A stretch of DNA of 64,000 nucleotides from Oenococcus kitaharae (GCF_025758695.1 NZ_JANJQP010000002.1:372001-436000); one strand, 5' to 3'. Shown: positions 51,100 to 59,289, counted from the first letter of the stretch. Numbers and translations are program-made. Notes: generated by a model not told the origin, from the sequence alone.

Positions 51100-51867
51100 A
51101 TGGACGAAGAAGAAGATCAGTTCCTGCCGGAGATTGTGTCAAAAGCGATTAAACTACCGGGAGTCAAGGTAGATCGGAGGGCTTTTCTGGCGAAGACTTT
51201 TAATCATCTAAAAGACACTGAGCTGGCGCAACTTGTGGATCAGGGTCCGCAGAGTCTGTATAAAGCCAAGGATCTGATTAAGGCTGCTAACCGCGTGGTA
51301 CTCAATGATACAGAGAAAAGTACGGTTTTTTCTTTTGCTGCAGGACTGCCGTCTATGCCTTTGATTATGGCTGGCAGTGCAACAGCGGACATCCTGCAGT
51401 ATTTTGCTTTTGCTGTCCGTATGGCTCAAGAAGTGGCTTATGTGTTTGGCCGGCCGAGCATTTTTAATGAAGACGGCGCTTTGACTGAAGCTGGCGAACG
51501 AGAAGTGATGCTGTATCTTGGCGCCATGCTTGGGGTGGCTGCAGCTAATTCAGGTCTGATGCTTGTTTCCCGTGGGCTAGGCGCAACCGCTGGTAAAAAA
51601 ATGCTGCAGGCTGCTTTGACGAAGACCTTCTGGTACCCGCTGATGAAAAAAATCGGCGCCGCAATTGGTTTGCAGGTTACTAAAAAGACGGCTTCCAGCT
51701 TAGTGACTAAGACAGTTCCCATTATTGGCGGTATCGCCTCCGGCGGCCTGACTTTCTTGACCTTCCGTCCCATGGGCAAGAGACTGATCAAAGTCTTTTC
51801 TGAGACATTGCAGGCCGATGACCAGCAGATTATCGAAGCACAGAATGTGGTGGTGTCTGTGGAGTAA
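51100..51867 (+). CDS. EcsC family protein
   Basis: A 255-residue EcsC-domain protein with a helical N terminus, then hydrophobic segments SFAAGLPSMPLIMAGSATADILQYFAFAVRMAQEVAYVFG and FWYPLMKKIGAAIG, and the late GGIASGGLTFLTFRPMGKRL. EcsC of B. subtilis lies with an ABC transporter and its role is unresolved. ATG 51100 is preferred because GGGGAGAG lies at proper distance; ATG 51088 would place that site inside the gene. A decayed copy of the start of this gene lies at 49160-49370. Confidence 0.82.
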   Translation: MDEEEDQFLPEIVSKAIKLPGVKVDRRAFLAKTFNHLKDTELAQLVDQGPQSLYKAKDLIKAANRVVLNDTEKSTVFSFAAGLPSMPLIMAGSATADILQYFAFAVRMAQEVAYVFGRPSIFNEDGALTEAGEREVMLYLGAMLGVAAANSGLMLVSRGLGATAGKKMLQAALTKTFWYPLMKKIGAAIGLQVTKKTASSLVTKTVPIIGGIASGGLTFLTFRPMGKRLIKVFSETLQADDQQIIEAQNVVVSVE

Positions 51868-51958
51868 CTAGGAGTTGCTGGCTAAGGCTGGCGGTTTTTG
51901 GATGCAAATGTCTTATGAAAACGGCACAGATGAATTTTTCAAAAGATATGTGGGAACT

Positions 51959-52009
51959 AAAATACCCTTATTATGTGAGCGTGTTCGGCTTAAATAATAA
52001 GGGTATTTT
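51959..52009. terminator. long bidirectional terminator
   Basis: AAAATACCCTTATTA (51959-51973) pairs perfectly with TAATAAGGGTATTTT (51995-52009) between the EcsC and ula genes. The 21-base loop is long. Confidence 0.75.
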
Positions 52010-52048
52010 GATTTTCAAGGAGTTATATTTTAACTATTGGAAACACAA

Positions 52049-53122
52049 TTATAGGAAAGATTTGTAAGGCAAATTGATTGGATAGGTGTACTTATCTTTG
52101 AAACCTCTCTCATGATAATAGACTAATTTGTCTTGGTCATCTGGAAAAATGAATTGTCCACCGGGCAACCATGAGAAAGGATGAAATTGATAACTAAATT
52201 TGTCCTTTCTGATGCGCCAAAGCTTTTGAATTTCAGAAGGGTCGCCAAGCATATTCGTCCAAACGTCCCAGTGGAGCGGAATAATAACCTTTGTATTAAG
52301 ATTTTCCGCTGTTCTTAGTACATCAATAGAAGTCATCTTGTCTTGAATACCAATAGGGTTCTCACCATAAGCAACGATAGCCACATCGATATCAAAATCT
52401 TGTCCGTGTTTGGCAAAGTAAGATGAAAAATGTGAATCACCAGCATCATATATGGTACCGGCACTTGTCTTAATCACATAATTGACCGATCTCAGGTCCA
52501 TATCCGGTACTTCTGTATCGGCTGGTATTTCCTCGTTATCCGGGTCAGTAATCAAAACGGATCGATCAAAGGAGTCAGTTACATCTATTTCAATATCTTT
52601 AATGTGCAGCACATCTCCTGGTTTGACCACTTGGCATCTTGCTTTGGGAACGCCCCAGTTGATCCATTGATCGACAACATATTTGGGGCCAATAAAGGGA
52701 ATAGGGTTCTTGACATTTTTCAGAATCGCAGCGGCAACATTGATGTCGATATGGTCATGATGAAAATGAGTGACCAGGCAGGCATCTAGCTGGTGAATCG
52801 CAAAAGGATTGATAACCATTGGCTGTGCGCGTAGATTGGGCTGGATGTCTCTGCCACCAGTTAATCGAGACCACTGATGTCTAGGCGACATTTTTGCTTT
52901 GTCGTGTGTTGTTTTACCTGTTCCGCACCAGAGATCAATGGCCAAATTTGTTTGATGATCAGATTTAATCCAAAGACCCATATTCACCAACCACCACATA
53001 GCAAATTTGTTTTTCGCAACGGTGGTTCTATCAATTTCTTCGTTTAACCATGTACCCCATTCCGGAAACACTTCATTAATCCAAGTTTGTTCGGTAATTT
53101 GGTTAATGTTTCTTTCTGTCAT
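52049..53122 (-). CDS. ulaG: L-ascorbate-6-phosphate lactonase (UlaG-like)
   Basis: A 357-residue metallo-beta-lactamase-fold hydrolase that opens the lactone ring of imported ascorbate-6-phosphate. It has the metal site THFHHDHID, YDAGDSHFS and IIPLHWD, and WCGTGKT near the N terminus as in UlaG. It is the last gene of the PTS operon and overlaps ulaB by four bases. Confidence 0.9.
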   Translation of the reverse strand: MTERNINQITEQTWINEVFPEWGTWLNEEIDRTTVAKNKFAMWWLVNMGLWIKSDHQTNLAIDLWCGTGKTTHDKAKMSPRHQWSRLTGGRDIQPNLRAQPMVINPFAIHQLDACLVTHFHHDHIDINVAAAILKNVKNPIPFIGPKYVVDQWINWGVPKARCQVVKPGDVLHIKDIEIDVTDSFDRSVLITDPDNEEIPADTEVPDMDLRSVNYVIKTSAGTIYDAGDSHFSSYFAKHGQDFDIDVAIVAYGENPIGIQDKMTSIDVLRTAENLNTKVIIPLHWDVWTNMLGDPSEIQKLWRIRKDKFSYQFHPFSWLPGGQFIFPDDQDKLVYYHERGFKDKYTYPINLPYKSFL

Positions 53123-53406
53123 TTACCTTCTAATTCCTCCATTTTTGGATCCAAGTGTGCTTTAATATCGGCTTTATCAACAAAATTTGTTAAGACAATT
53201 GTTTTTTTCTTGAGGTCTTCAGGGAACTCGTCTGCTAATTCTCTAGTAGTGACATAAATATCAGCTGGCGCACTGGTAATACTGCCGAGATCGACAGTAT
53301 CCACTGTGACATCACTTTTATCTTCGTCAGAAAGGATACTTTCAATATTCATTTTTGCGATAATACTAGAACCGACTCCTAAACCACATACAGCAACGAT
53401 TTTCAT
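53119..53406 (-). CDS. ulaB: ascorbate-type PTS EIIB component
   Basis: A 95-residue phosphotransfer protein starting MKIVAVCGLGVGSSIIAKMN. Cys7 is the predicted phosphorylated residue of the lactose/ascorbate-like EIIB fold. Lies between ulaA and ulaG. AAGGAGAATATC precedes the ATG. Confidence 0.92.
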   Translation of the reverse strand: MKIVAVCGLGVGSSIIAKMNIESILSDEDKSDVTVDTVDLGSITSAPADIYVTTRELADEFPEDLKKKTIVLTNFVDKADIKAHLDPKMEELEGK

Positions 53407-53427
53407 AATGATATTCTCCTTAATTTT

Positions 53428-54747
53428 TTAGAATCCTACAATCACACCACGAACTAATTTCAAAAGATACATAATCGGCATCCACACGACGGCATAGTCA
53501 ATATTGGACCAGGTTAGACCGCTACCATAGACCGCGCCGGTCAGTGGGTAGAACAAGATGACAGCGGCTGATGAGATAATACCGGTTACTAAGCCGGCTG
53601 CAATAGCGCCACGCCAACCACCGGCCTTGTTTCCAAAGACTCCCATGACATTGCCATCAAAATACATAATGATCGGACTCGGAAAGACTATGACAGGCGA
53701 ATGAAAAACAATAGTAGCGATAGTCACTAAGATACAACCGACAGTTGAGCCCAAGAATCCGAACATGCCGCCCATAGGGGAGTATGGGAAAATGGTTGGT
53801 GCGTCAAGAGCCGGAATGGCACCGGGCAGAAATTTATCAGAAATACCTTTGAAGGCTGGAACGATTGAGTTGATAAACATCCTGACGCCTTGAAGCAAAA
53901 CGACGATACCAGCCGTGAATGTGAATCCTTCGAGAATTAACCAAATAATCCAGTTGGTCGAACCGGCACCGGTGCCAGCTAGTGTCTGGATTCCTTTTTG
54001 CCCAACGGCTAATCCGATACCAATGAAGATGATTGGCATCAAGAAGAACAAGACGATCGTATTGTCACGGAACATTGAGGCCCATTTTGGTAGTTTCATA
54101 TTGTCGGCATCTTGTTCAGGCTTTGCACTGCCAAACCATTTGCCGATGAAATGAGCAATGATCGAACCCACTTGATCCATGAAGCCTAGTGTTGAGACAT
54201 CGTGCATCCAAGGACGAGCCAAGATTCTCGTAATGGCTGGTGAGTAGGTATAATACGCTGCGTTTAAAATGGTACCGACTACAATTGTCCAAAAACTATT
54301 CGTTTTTAAGACAATTGGCAGGGTCACATTCATAAAAGCCGCATGATAGAGCATGAGGTGAGCTGTCAGGTAGGCGTTTTTGAACACCTGATGGCGTGCC
54401 AATCTCACTAGCAGCAAGTGCAAAAAGAATGCTAAAAGAAAAGTAATGACGGTATTCTTAGCAATTGTGCCAAATCTTAAAACTACGCCAAAGACTGCGT
54501 CGTTCGTCGGCAAAACGCCTCTGACGTGTAGTGTCTGGTTTAGCTTTGTGACGACTGGTGAGAGTGAACTGATCAGTATACCGGCCCCCGAAGATAGAAC
54601 AGTCAAACCTATAATTGTTTTAACGGTTCCATCAATTACCTGAGGGAACTTCTTTTTTTGTAAAAGTAATCCTATTAAAGCAATCAGACCAAGAAATATG
54701 GTTTCATTGCTGAGGACTTGATAGACAAGAAAATTGATTATTTTCAT
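53428..54747 (-). CDS. ulaA: ascorbate-type PTS EIIC component
   Basis: A 439-residue permease of the UlaA (SgaT) family with about 10-11 hydrophobic segments. It has IIGLTVLSSGAGILISSLSPVV and AIPALDAPTIFPYSPMGGMFGFLGS, conserved family blocks. It transports ascorbate with concomitant phosphorylation by UlaB. It begins one base after the ulaC stop on the minus strand. Confidence 0.92.
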   Translation of the reverse strand: MKIINFLVYQVLSNETIFLGLIALIGLLLQKKKFPQVIDGTVKTIIGLTVLSSGAGILISSLSPVVTKLNQTLHVRGVLPTNDAVFGVVLRFGTIAKNTVITFLLAFFLHLLLVRLARHQVFKNAYLTAHLMLYHAAFMNVTLPIVLKTNSFWTIVVGTILNAAYYTYSPAITRILARPWMHDVSTLGFMDQVGSIIAHFIGKWFGSAKPEQDADNMKLPKWASMFRDNTIVLFFLMPIIFIGIGLAVGQKGIQTLAGTGAGSTNWIIWLILEGFTFTAGIVVLLQGVRMFINSIVPAFKGISDKFLPGAIPALDAPTIFPYSPMGGMFGFLGSTVGCILVTIATIVFHSPVIVFPSPIIMYFDGNVMGVFGNKAGGWRGAIAAGLVTGIISSAAVILFYPLTGAVYGSGLTWSNIDYAVVWMPIMYLLKLVRGVIVGF

Positions 54748-54748
54748 G

Positions 54749-55207
54749 TTAAAAATCTCCGTTTATTTGTTGCGCAACTTTCGTTGCTTCATCTGATGTG
54801 GTCATTTGACGCAAAGAGGTTAAATTCTTTGAATCATTAAGAAATGACACCAGTTTTTGCAAGAGAGCTAAGTGATCAACATTGTTAATCGAAGCGAGGA
54901 TTACAATTAAATCCACTGGGTCATTATCTTTGTTGCCAAATTTAACCGCTTTGTCCAAAGTTGTAATCGAAAATCCTGTTTTTTTAACCGCACTGGACGG
55001 TCTGGCATGGCCCAACGCTAGGCCAGGCGAAATAACAATATACGGCCCCAACTTTTTGACAGAGTCGATCATGCTCTGAACATAATCTGCTGTAATGTAT
55101 TTCTGATCTAATAGCGGTTTGGCCGCTAACCGAAGAGCTGATTGCCAATCTTCGGCATGCTTTTTCAGTTGTATTTGATCAGGTAATAATCTTGGAATGA
55201 CTTCCAT
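54749..55207 (-). CDS. ulaC: ascorbate-type PTS EIIA component
   Basis: A 152-residue EIIA protein of the mannitol/fructose-like family. The phosphorylated His lies in LALGHARPSSA. First gene of the ula operon, with GGAGGAGAA before the ATG. It is divergent from an RpiR regulator in place of the DeoR-type UlaR of E. coli. Confidence 0.92.
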   Translation of the reverse strand: MEVIPRLLPDQIQLKKHAEDWQSALRLAAKPLLDQKYITADYVQSMIDSVKKLGPYIVISPGLALGHARPSSAVKKTGFSITTLDKAVKFGNKDNDPVDLIVILASINNVDHLALLQKLVSFLNDSKNLTSLRQMTTSDEATKVAQQINGDF

Positions 55208-55292
55208 TTCTCCTCCAATGCGTCTATGATATGAAAAAATAAGTCATAAAAAGTATAATTTAATTGATTCGTTTTTTCATTTACTATTATAA

Positions 55293-55330
55293 ACGAAAAC
55301 GCTTTCATTGCAATGATAAAACGTTTTCTT
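55293..55330. promoter_or_regulatory. two cre-like catabolite-control sites
   Basis: ACGAAAACGCTTTCAT (55293-55308) matches the CcpA-binding cre consensus with one mismatch. A second element with AAAACGTTTT (55313-55330) follows. They lie between ulaC and rpiR, close to the rpiR start, so carbon-source repression of one or both directions is likely. Confidence 0.6.
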
Positions 55331-55341
55331 GGAGGATTGAA

Positions 55342-56184
55342 ATGGAACTGAGTATTGTTAAAAGAATCAAAAGCATTTATCCAAAATTAAGCTCAGGCCA
55401 AAAAAAGGTCGCAGATTATCTGACTCTTGCAAATAATGAGATTCCTGTAAATGTGAGTTCTTTTTCTGCAGCAAGCGGTGTTTCAATATCGACGATTTCT
55501 CGTTTTATTCGTCGACTGGGTTATACGGATTTTGCGCAATTCAAATGGGATTTTACCAATCAAATTAACTCAAAGAATTTGTCTGATGTTTCGATTAGCG
55601 AGGGTGACAGTCCAATGATGGTGGCTAAGAAGACTTTCGACGAAAACATTGCCACACTTAATGGGACTTTCAATTTGATGAAAGAAAAGGATCTCACCAA
55701 AGCAACGGACATGATTGTAAAATCCCACGAACTCGCTTTTTTTGGATTAGGCGGGTCCAATATTGTGGCTTTGGATGCCTATCATAAATTTTTGCGAGTG
55801 CCTCTAACTTTGATTTATGATACGGAATATCATATGGCTTTGATGCAGACAACTCGACTAACAGATCAAGATTGTGCTGTGATTATTTCCCATACCGGTA
55901 ATGATTCTGACACATTGGAATTAGCAGAATCGTTAGCGGAACGCCATGTTCCAATGATCGTTATTACAAGTTTTCCGAGTTCACCGCTAGCGGCATTCGG
56001 GCAGGTCTGCTTTTTCTCGGTTTCTGAAGATTTTCAATTTCGATCCGAGGCTTTAATTTCTTTGACTTCCCAAATTGCCATTAATGATTGTCTCTATATG
56101 CTTGTCGCTCAGCGCTTCGGCCATTCTGCTGATCGGATTCTTCAAGGCATTCGATCAACGATATCGAAAAAGCATATGGCATGA
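55342..56184 (+). CDS. RpiR-family regulator of the ascorbate PTS genes
   Basis: A 280-residue regulator. Residues 1-75 hold the RpiR helix-turn-helix (SSGQKKVADYL ... VSISTISRFIRRLGYTDFAQF). A SIS domain covers about 120-260 (AFFGLGGSNIVALDAYHKF, ISHTGNDSDTLELA). It is divergent from ulaC and likely senses a sugar-acid phosphate. ATG 55342 follows TTGGAGGATTGA; an upstream in-frame codon at 55264 lies across the cre sites and is unlikely. Its stop overlaps the next small gene. Confidence 0.9.
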   Translation: MELSIVKRIKSIYPKLSSGQKKVADYLTLANNEIPVNVSSFSAASGVSISTISRFIRRLGYTDFAQFKWDFTNQINSKNLSDVSISEGDSPMMVAKKTFDENIATLNGTFNLMKEKDLTKATDMIVKSHELAFFGLGGSNIVALDAYHKFLRVPLTLIYDTEYHMALMQTTRLTDQDCAVIISHTGNDSDTLELAESLAERHVPMIVITSFPSSPLAAFGQVCFFSVSEDFQFRSEALISLTSQIAINDCLYMLVAQRFGHSADRILQGIRSTISKKHMA

Positions 56185-56387
56185 TGAACCTTGTGATTAA
56201 GATCAAAATCAAGAAGGGCGAAAATAAGACTGTGCTAGGACAAAATCTTCAGGCTGGCAAACATCGGAATTTTTATCCGGCGTCACAGCAATATGGTTTA
56301 AAGAAAGGCGACACGGCTTTGTTCAAAGTTAAGAAGGCTAAGTCTATATTTAATTCTTGGCTGATCTCCGGGGATGTGGAGAAATAA
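56181..56387 (+). CDS. small basic protein coupled to the RpiR regulator
   Basis: A 68-residue Lys-rich protein (MMNLVIKIKIKKGENKTVLG...), starting in an ATGA overlap with the regulator stop. The GDTALFKVKKAKSIF stretch could be a small beta-barrel. I do not recognise it. The coupling suggests coexpression, but it could also be a chance frame. Confidence 0.5.
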   Translation: MMNLVIKIKIKKGENKTVLGQNLQAGKHRNFYPASQQYGLKKGDTALFKVKKAKSIFNSWLISGDVEK

Positions 56388-56455
56388 GTTCGCCATATGC
56401 CGATTGCGTGCTAGATAGATTCCTTGAGTTATACTAAAGAAATTACGATTTTTTC

Positions 56456-56484
56456 TTGACAATTCTATTTATGGCTAGTATCAT
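56456..56484 (+). promoter_or_regulatory. promoter of the coiled-coil protein gene
   Basis: TTGACA (56456-56461), an exact 17-base spacer and TATCAT (56479-56484): the best consensus promoter in the window. Confidence 0.7.
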
Positions 56485-56544
56485 CTTTTCTTGTCGGGTT
56501 TATTAATATCCCTTCCAAAAAAATAAAATTTTAGATAGGTTGTT

Positions 56545-57126
56545 ATGATTAAAATTAAAAAGTATCTGATTGTTTCTGGTGTAGCTTTGCTACTTTTGTC
56601 AGCGGGAGCTGGCGTTAAGTCTTTTGCCGATAGCGTTTGAGCCGGACACGTTAATGTCGCACAGACCAAGTCTGATATTGATACCTTGGTTTCTAGAGTT
56701 CAAAATAAAAACACGCAGTTGACTAACTTAAATTCACAGCTTTCTCAAGCAACGAATGATTTAAATACCGCGAAGGGAAATGTAACCTCATTGACGAGTC
56801 AATTAGCTTCTCTTCAAAGCCAGTTAACTGATGCTAATAACCAAAGTGCTTCATATCAGTCTCAGATCCAACAAAAAATTGCCGAGACGCAACAAGCAAT
56901 CGCGGATGGCAACAACAAAGTCGCCGCTAAACAACAAGAAGTTGATGCGGCTAACAATCAATTAGCTGCCGCTCAGCAAAGTCTTAACGATTTAAACAAC
57001 AAGCTGACCGCTTTGCAACAACAAGTCGATTCTGGAAAAAAAGATAGCTCCGATTTATCTGATGCGATCCAAGATGTTCAGCAATTGCAACAGTACGCCG
57101 ATAATGCGGTTCAGAGCAATCAATAA
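56545..57126 (+). pseudogene. secreted coiled-coil protein interrupted by UGA
   Basis: The frame from ATG 56545 encodes a signal peptide (MIKIKKYLIVSGVALLLLSAG, then AGVKSFADSV). TGA at 56638-56640 interrupts it, and the same frame continues without further stops to TAA 57124. The later part is a long heptad-rich coiled coil (Q/N/L/A repeats) like the N-terminal half of PcsB-type wall hydrolase regulators, but no CHAP or other catalytic domain follows. A TTG at 56683 could restart, but without a signal peptide. Promoter and terminator are intact, so the break looks recent. The whole frame would encode 193 residues. Confidence 0.75.
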
Positions 57127-57166
57127 GCGAATTTACCGAATCATTATATTTATCATATGATATTCA

Positions 57167-57196
57167 AACGCCTAGTCTTGATTAGGCGTTTTTTTA
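57167..57196 (+). terminator. terminator after the coiled-coil gene
   Basis: AACGCCTA (57167-57174) pairs with TAGGCGTT (57183-57190), followed by T5. Confidence 0.88.
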
Positions 57197-57446
57197 TACT
57201 CATTTATGAGATCTGGAATTTCTCTCGTTATAAAGCTTTTGTCACTCCATCAAGATTCACACAGTGTCATGGCCAACTCTGCATCTGCGTTTGTTAGAAA
57301 TTGCTTCTTCGCTGCTTGTTACTAAAAGTTCATGATAAGCATTTTATCGATAGATACATTTGTAGTGCTGAGTCTCTGTGGAATATTTGGCATAGGTACC
57401 CCTAACGTATGATAAAAAGATAAAAACGTTCCGGCAACTAGTCATC
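57197..57446. other. non-coding gap
   Basis: I see no gene, RNA or repeat that I can support in this 250-base stretch. Confidence 0.5.
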
Positions 57447-57480
57447 AAAAAAACTCTCGAAATATCTCGGGAGTTTTTGA
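57447..57480 (-). terminator. terminator of the ribbon-helix-helix gene
   Basis: AAAAACTC (57449-57456) pairs with GAGTTTTT (57471-57478), and CGA with TCG inside. It lies 50 bases downstream of the minus-strand stop at 57529. Confidence 0.65.
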
Positions 57481-57528
57481 TTGCGCTTAAAACAATTTGC
57501 AATCGAATTTATTTTATTTTGAAACCAT

Positions 57529-57687
57529 TCAAATTAACCCTTGATCGATCTTTTTCTTTTCTTCGACAATCAAATCCTCAATGGCCTTTTCTACCAAGCG
57601 GGATTGCGGAATCATGGTTTCTTTTGAAATTGTCTTGAGTTCAGCTATGAGGTCTTCCTCAAGCGCAAATGTAATTCGTTTCTTCAT
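57529..57687 (-). CDS. ribbon-helix-helix (CopG/Arc-like) DNA-binding protein
   Basis: A 52-residue protein, MKKRITFALEEDLIAELK followed by TISKETMIPQSRLVEKAIEDL: one beta strand and two helices, the pattern of ribbon-helix-helix repressors. It faces the GT2 synthase gene across 118 bases that hold three copies of a CAAYAA-NN-TTATTG site, so it probably represses that gene and itself. TATACT (minus strand, 57699-57694) ends six bases before the ATG and no ribosome-binding site exists: a likely leaderless start. Confidence 0.8.
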   Translation of the reverse strand: MKKRITFALEEDLIAELKTISKETMIPQSRLVEKAIEDLIVEEKKKIDQGLI

Positions 57688-57699
57688 AGAATAAGTATA

Positions 57700-57781
57700 C
57701 AACAAAATTTACAACAAAGTTATTGTATTTGCCATACAAGTAATGTACAATAACTTTATTGGTTATGCAACAACGTTATTG
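57700..57781. promoter_or_regulatory. promoter with three repeated operator sites
   Basis: Near-palindromic 14-mers lie at 57712-57725 (CAACAAAGTTATTG), 57748-57761 (CAATAACTTTATTG) and 57768-57781 (CAACAACGTTATTG). A half-matching site lies at 57700-57713. A promoter for the GT2 gene, TTGTAT (57723-57728), 17 bases, TACAAT (57746-57751), is covered at the -35 box by site 1 and at the -10 box by site 2. Site 1 also lies upstream of the -10 box of the divergent repressor gene. Confidence 0.65.
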
Positions 57782-57805
57782 ATTAAATTCTAAGGAGAAT
57801 CAGGA

Positions 57806-59101
57806 ATGTTGAAAAAGGTTACTTACCAGGATGCGGTAAACAATCGAATTTTTAATGACAATGTATCAAAGCGAATTGCGCTGGTAATTCCCGCACATAA
57901 TGAGGCCGATACAATAGGGAACGTGCTTAAAAGCGTTGCGGAGCAAGTGGGTATTGCAGATCATATTCTCGATATTTTCATTGCGCTGGACAACTGTACA
58001 GATGGTACTGAACAAGAGATAGCCAAGTATGCTGATCAATTGAATCTCTATCTGCTCAAGACCGTTAACAATAAGGAACGTAAGTCGGGTGCGTTAAATC
58101 AAGTATACCGTCTGTTCTTCGGAGATCTGACAAATGAAGCTTTGTCTGATCAGCATTTAAAAGCCGTAGCTAATATTGATGCTTTTGTTGGCATGGATGC
58201 GGATGTTTATTTAGCTAAGGATTGTTTATTGACTTTGTATCAGGAGCTCATTGACCAATACAAGACCGGTGCTGTCAGTGCGAATTATCAGTGTCTGCTC
58301 CCCGAAAGCATCAATGTCATTCCACGGAATGATCCTAATCGGGAATATTTATTAAAACACGGTAAATTTGGCGGCCCCTTATCACGTTTTTATGCCGTTG
58401 CACAGAATGTCGAGTTTTCGACTTGGACAATCAAACAAAAAGTGAATAATCATACAGCACAGATCGCCGGCGGCCAGTGTTCTATGTTTCGCCCGGAAAC
58501 ATTAAGAGATATTTACCGACATTTTAAAATGAACGGTATTTATTCCAATGAAAGCGATACAGAAGATTTGCTGCTGACACAGCAGATTCGAGAAGTCGGC
58601 TGGCAATGCAAAATTAGTGATTCGGCTCGCTGTTATGTGGACTCGATGACCACTTTCCGCAGCTTATATAATCAACGGAAAAAGTGGGAAGCCGGTATAA
58701 TTCAATATATGACCAAAGCTGGTGTGTCGACTGCTTATGCGCGTCAGCTGTGGAGTCAAGAATTATTGATGGGCTTTAACCTGTTGATCAGAATTATGCT
58801 GGTTATTCTAATCCCTGTTGCGCTGCTGCTTCACGAATTTGTCTGGTCTTATATCTGGTTCTTGCCAATTCTTGTCTCAGCGATGCTTAACACGGTGGCG
58901 ACAATTAAGACGCCAAATAAGCGATGGGTAGATGTGCTCTTCGCTTTGACGACGATCCCGGCCGAACTGACGATTTGGTTCAAAATTATTGTTCACCTAT
59001 CCAGCTGGCGCGACTCATTTAGGATTGAGAAGGTTGATGGTTGGGCACTTCAGTATCAAGCTGAAAATGGTACTTTGAAACATAACTACAATTGGCTGTA
59101 A
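57806..59101 (+). CDS. membrane GT2 glycosyltransferase (polysaccharide synthase-like)
   Basis: A 431-residue processive-type family 2 glycosyltransferase. It has LVIPAHNEADTIGNVLKSV at the start, ALDNCTDGT, VGMDADVYLAKD (DxD), SNESDTEDLLLTQQIREVGW (TED-like motif) and RKKWEAGIIQYM (in place of Q/RxxRW). C-terminal hydrophobic segments lie at about 325-370. This matches N-acetylglucosaminyl/hyaluronan-type synthases in layout, but the polymer is unknown. TAAGGAGAA precedes the ATG. A small membrane protein gene follows. Confidence 0.82.
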   Translation: MLKKVTYQDAVNNRIFNDNVSKRIALVIPAHNEADTIGNVLKSVAEQVGIADHILDIFIALDNCTDGTEQEIAKYADQLNLYLLKTVNNKERKSGALNQVYRLFFGDLTNEALSDQHLKAVANIDAFVGMDADVYLAKDCLLTLYQELIDQYKTGAVSANYQCLLPESINVIPRNDPNREYLLKHGKFGGPLSRFYAVAQNVEFSTWTIKQKVNNHTAQIAGGQCSMFRPETLRDIYRHFKMNGIYSNESDTEDLLLTQQIREVGWQCKISDSARCYVDSMTTFRSLYNQRKKWEAGIIQYMTKAGVSTAYARQLWSQELLMGFNLLIRIMLVILIPVALLLHEFVWSYIWFLPILVSAMLNTVATIKTPNKRWVDVLFALTTIPAELTIWFKIIVHLSSWRDSFRIEKVDGWALQYQAENGTLKHNYNWL

Positions 59102-59106
59102 TCATC

Positions 59107-59289
59107 ATGACTTTGATAGCGGCTATCGTGGTTGGCTTCTATTTCAAATGGCTGAGTGTGGATTTGCTGGTCACGACGGTCAAACCATATTTGCATGCTG
59201 CCTTCAATATATTGACTTATCTAACCATCACGACTTTTGTCTTCATGCTGTTTCAGCTGAGCAAGCTGAGGGGACATTATCGGGCCTGA
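59107..59289 (+). CDS. small membrane protein paired with the GT2 synthase
   Basis: A 60-residue protein with two hydrophobic segments (MTLIAAIVVGFYFKWL and FNILTYLTITTFVFMLFQL). ATG 59107 lies five bases after the synthase stop; TTG 59092 would overlap it. Such small partners accompany some polysaccharide synthases. The role is inferred from position. Confidence 0.55.
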   Translation: MTLIAAIVVGFYFKWLSVDLLVTTVKPYLHAAFNILTYLTITTFVFMLFQLSKLRGHYRA

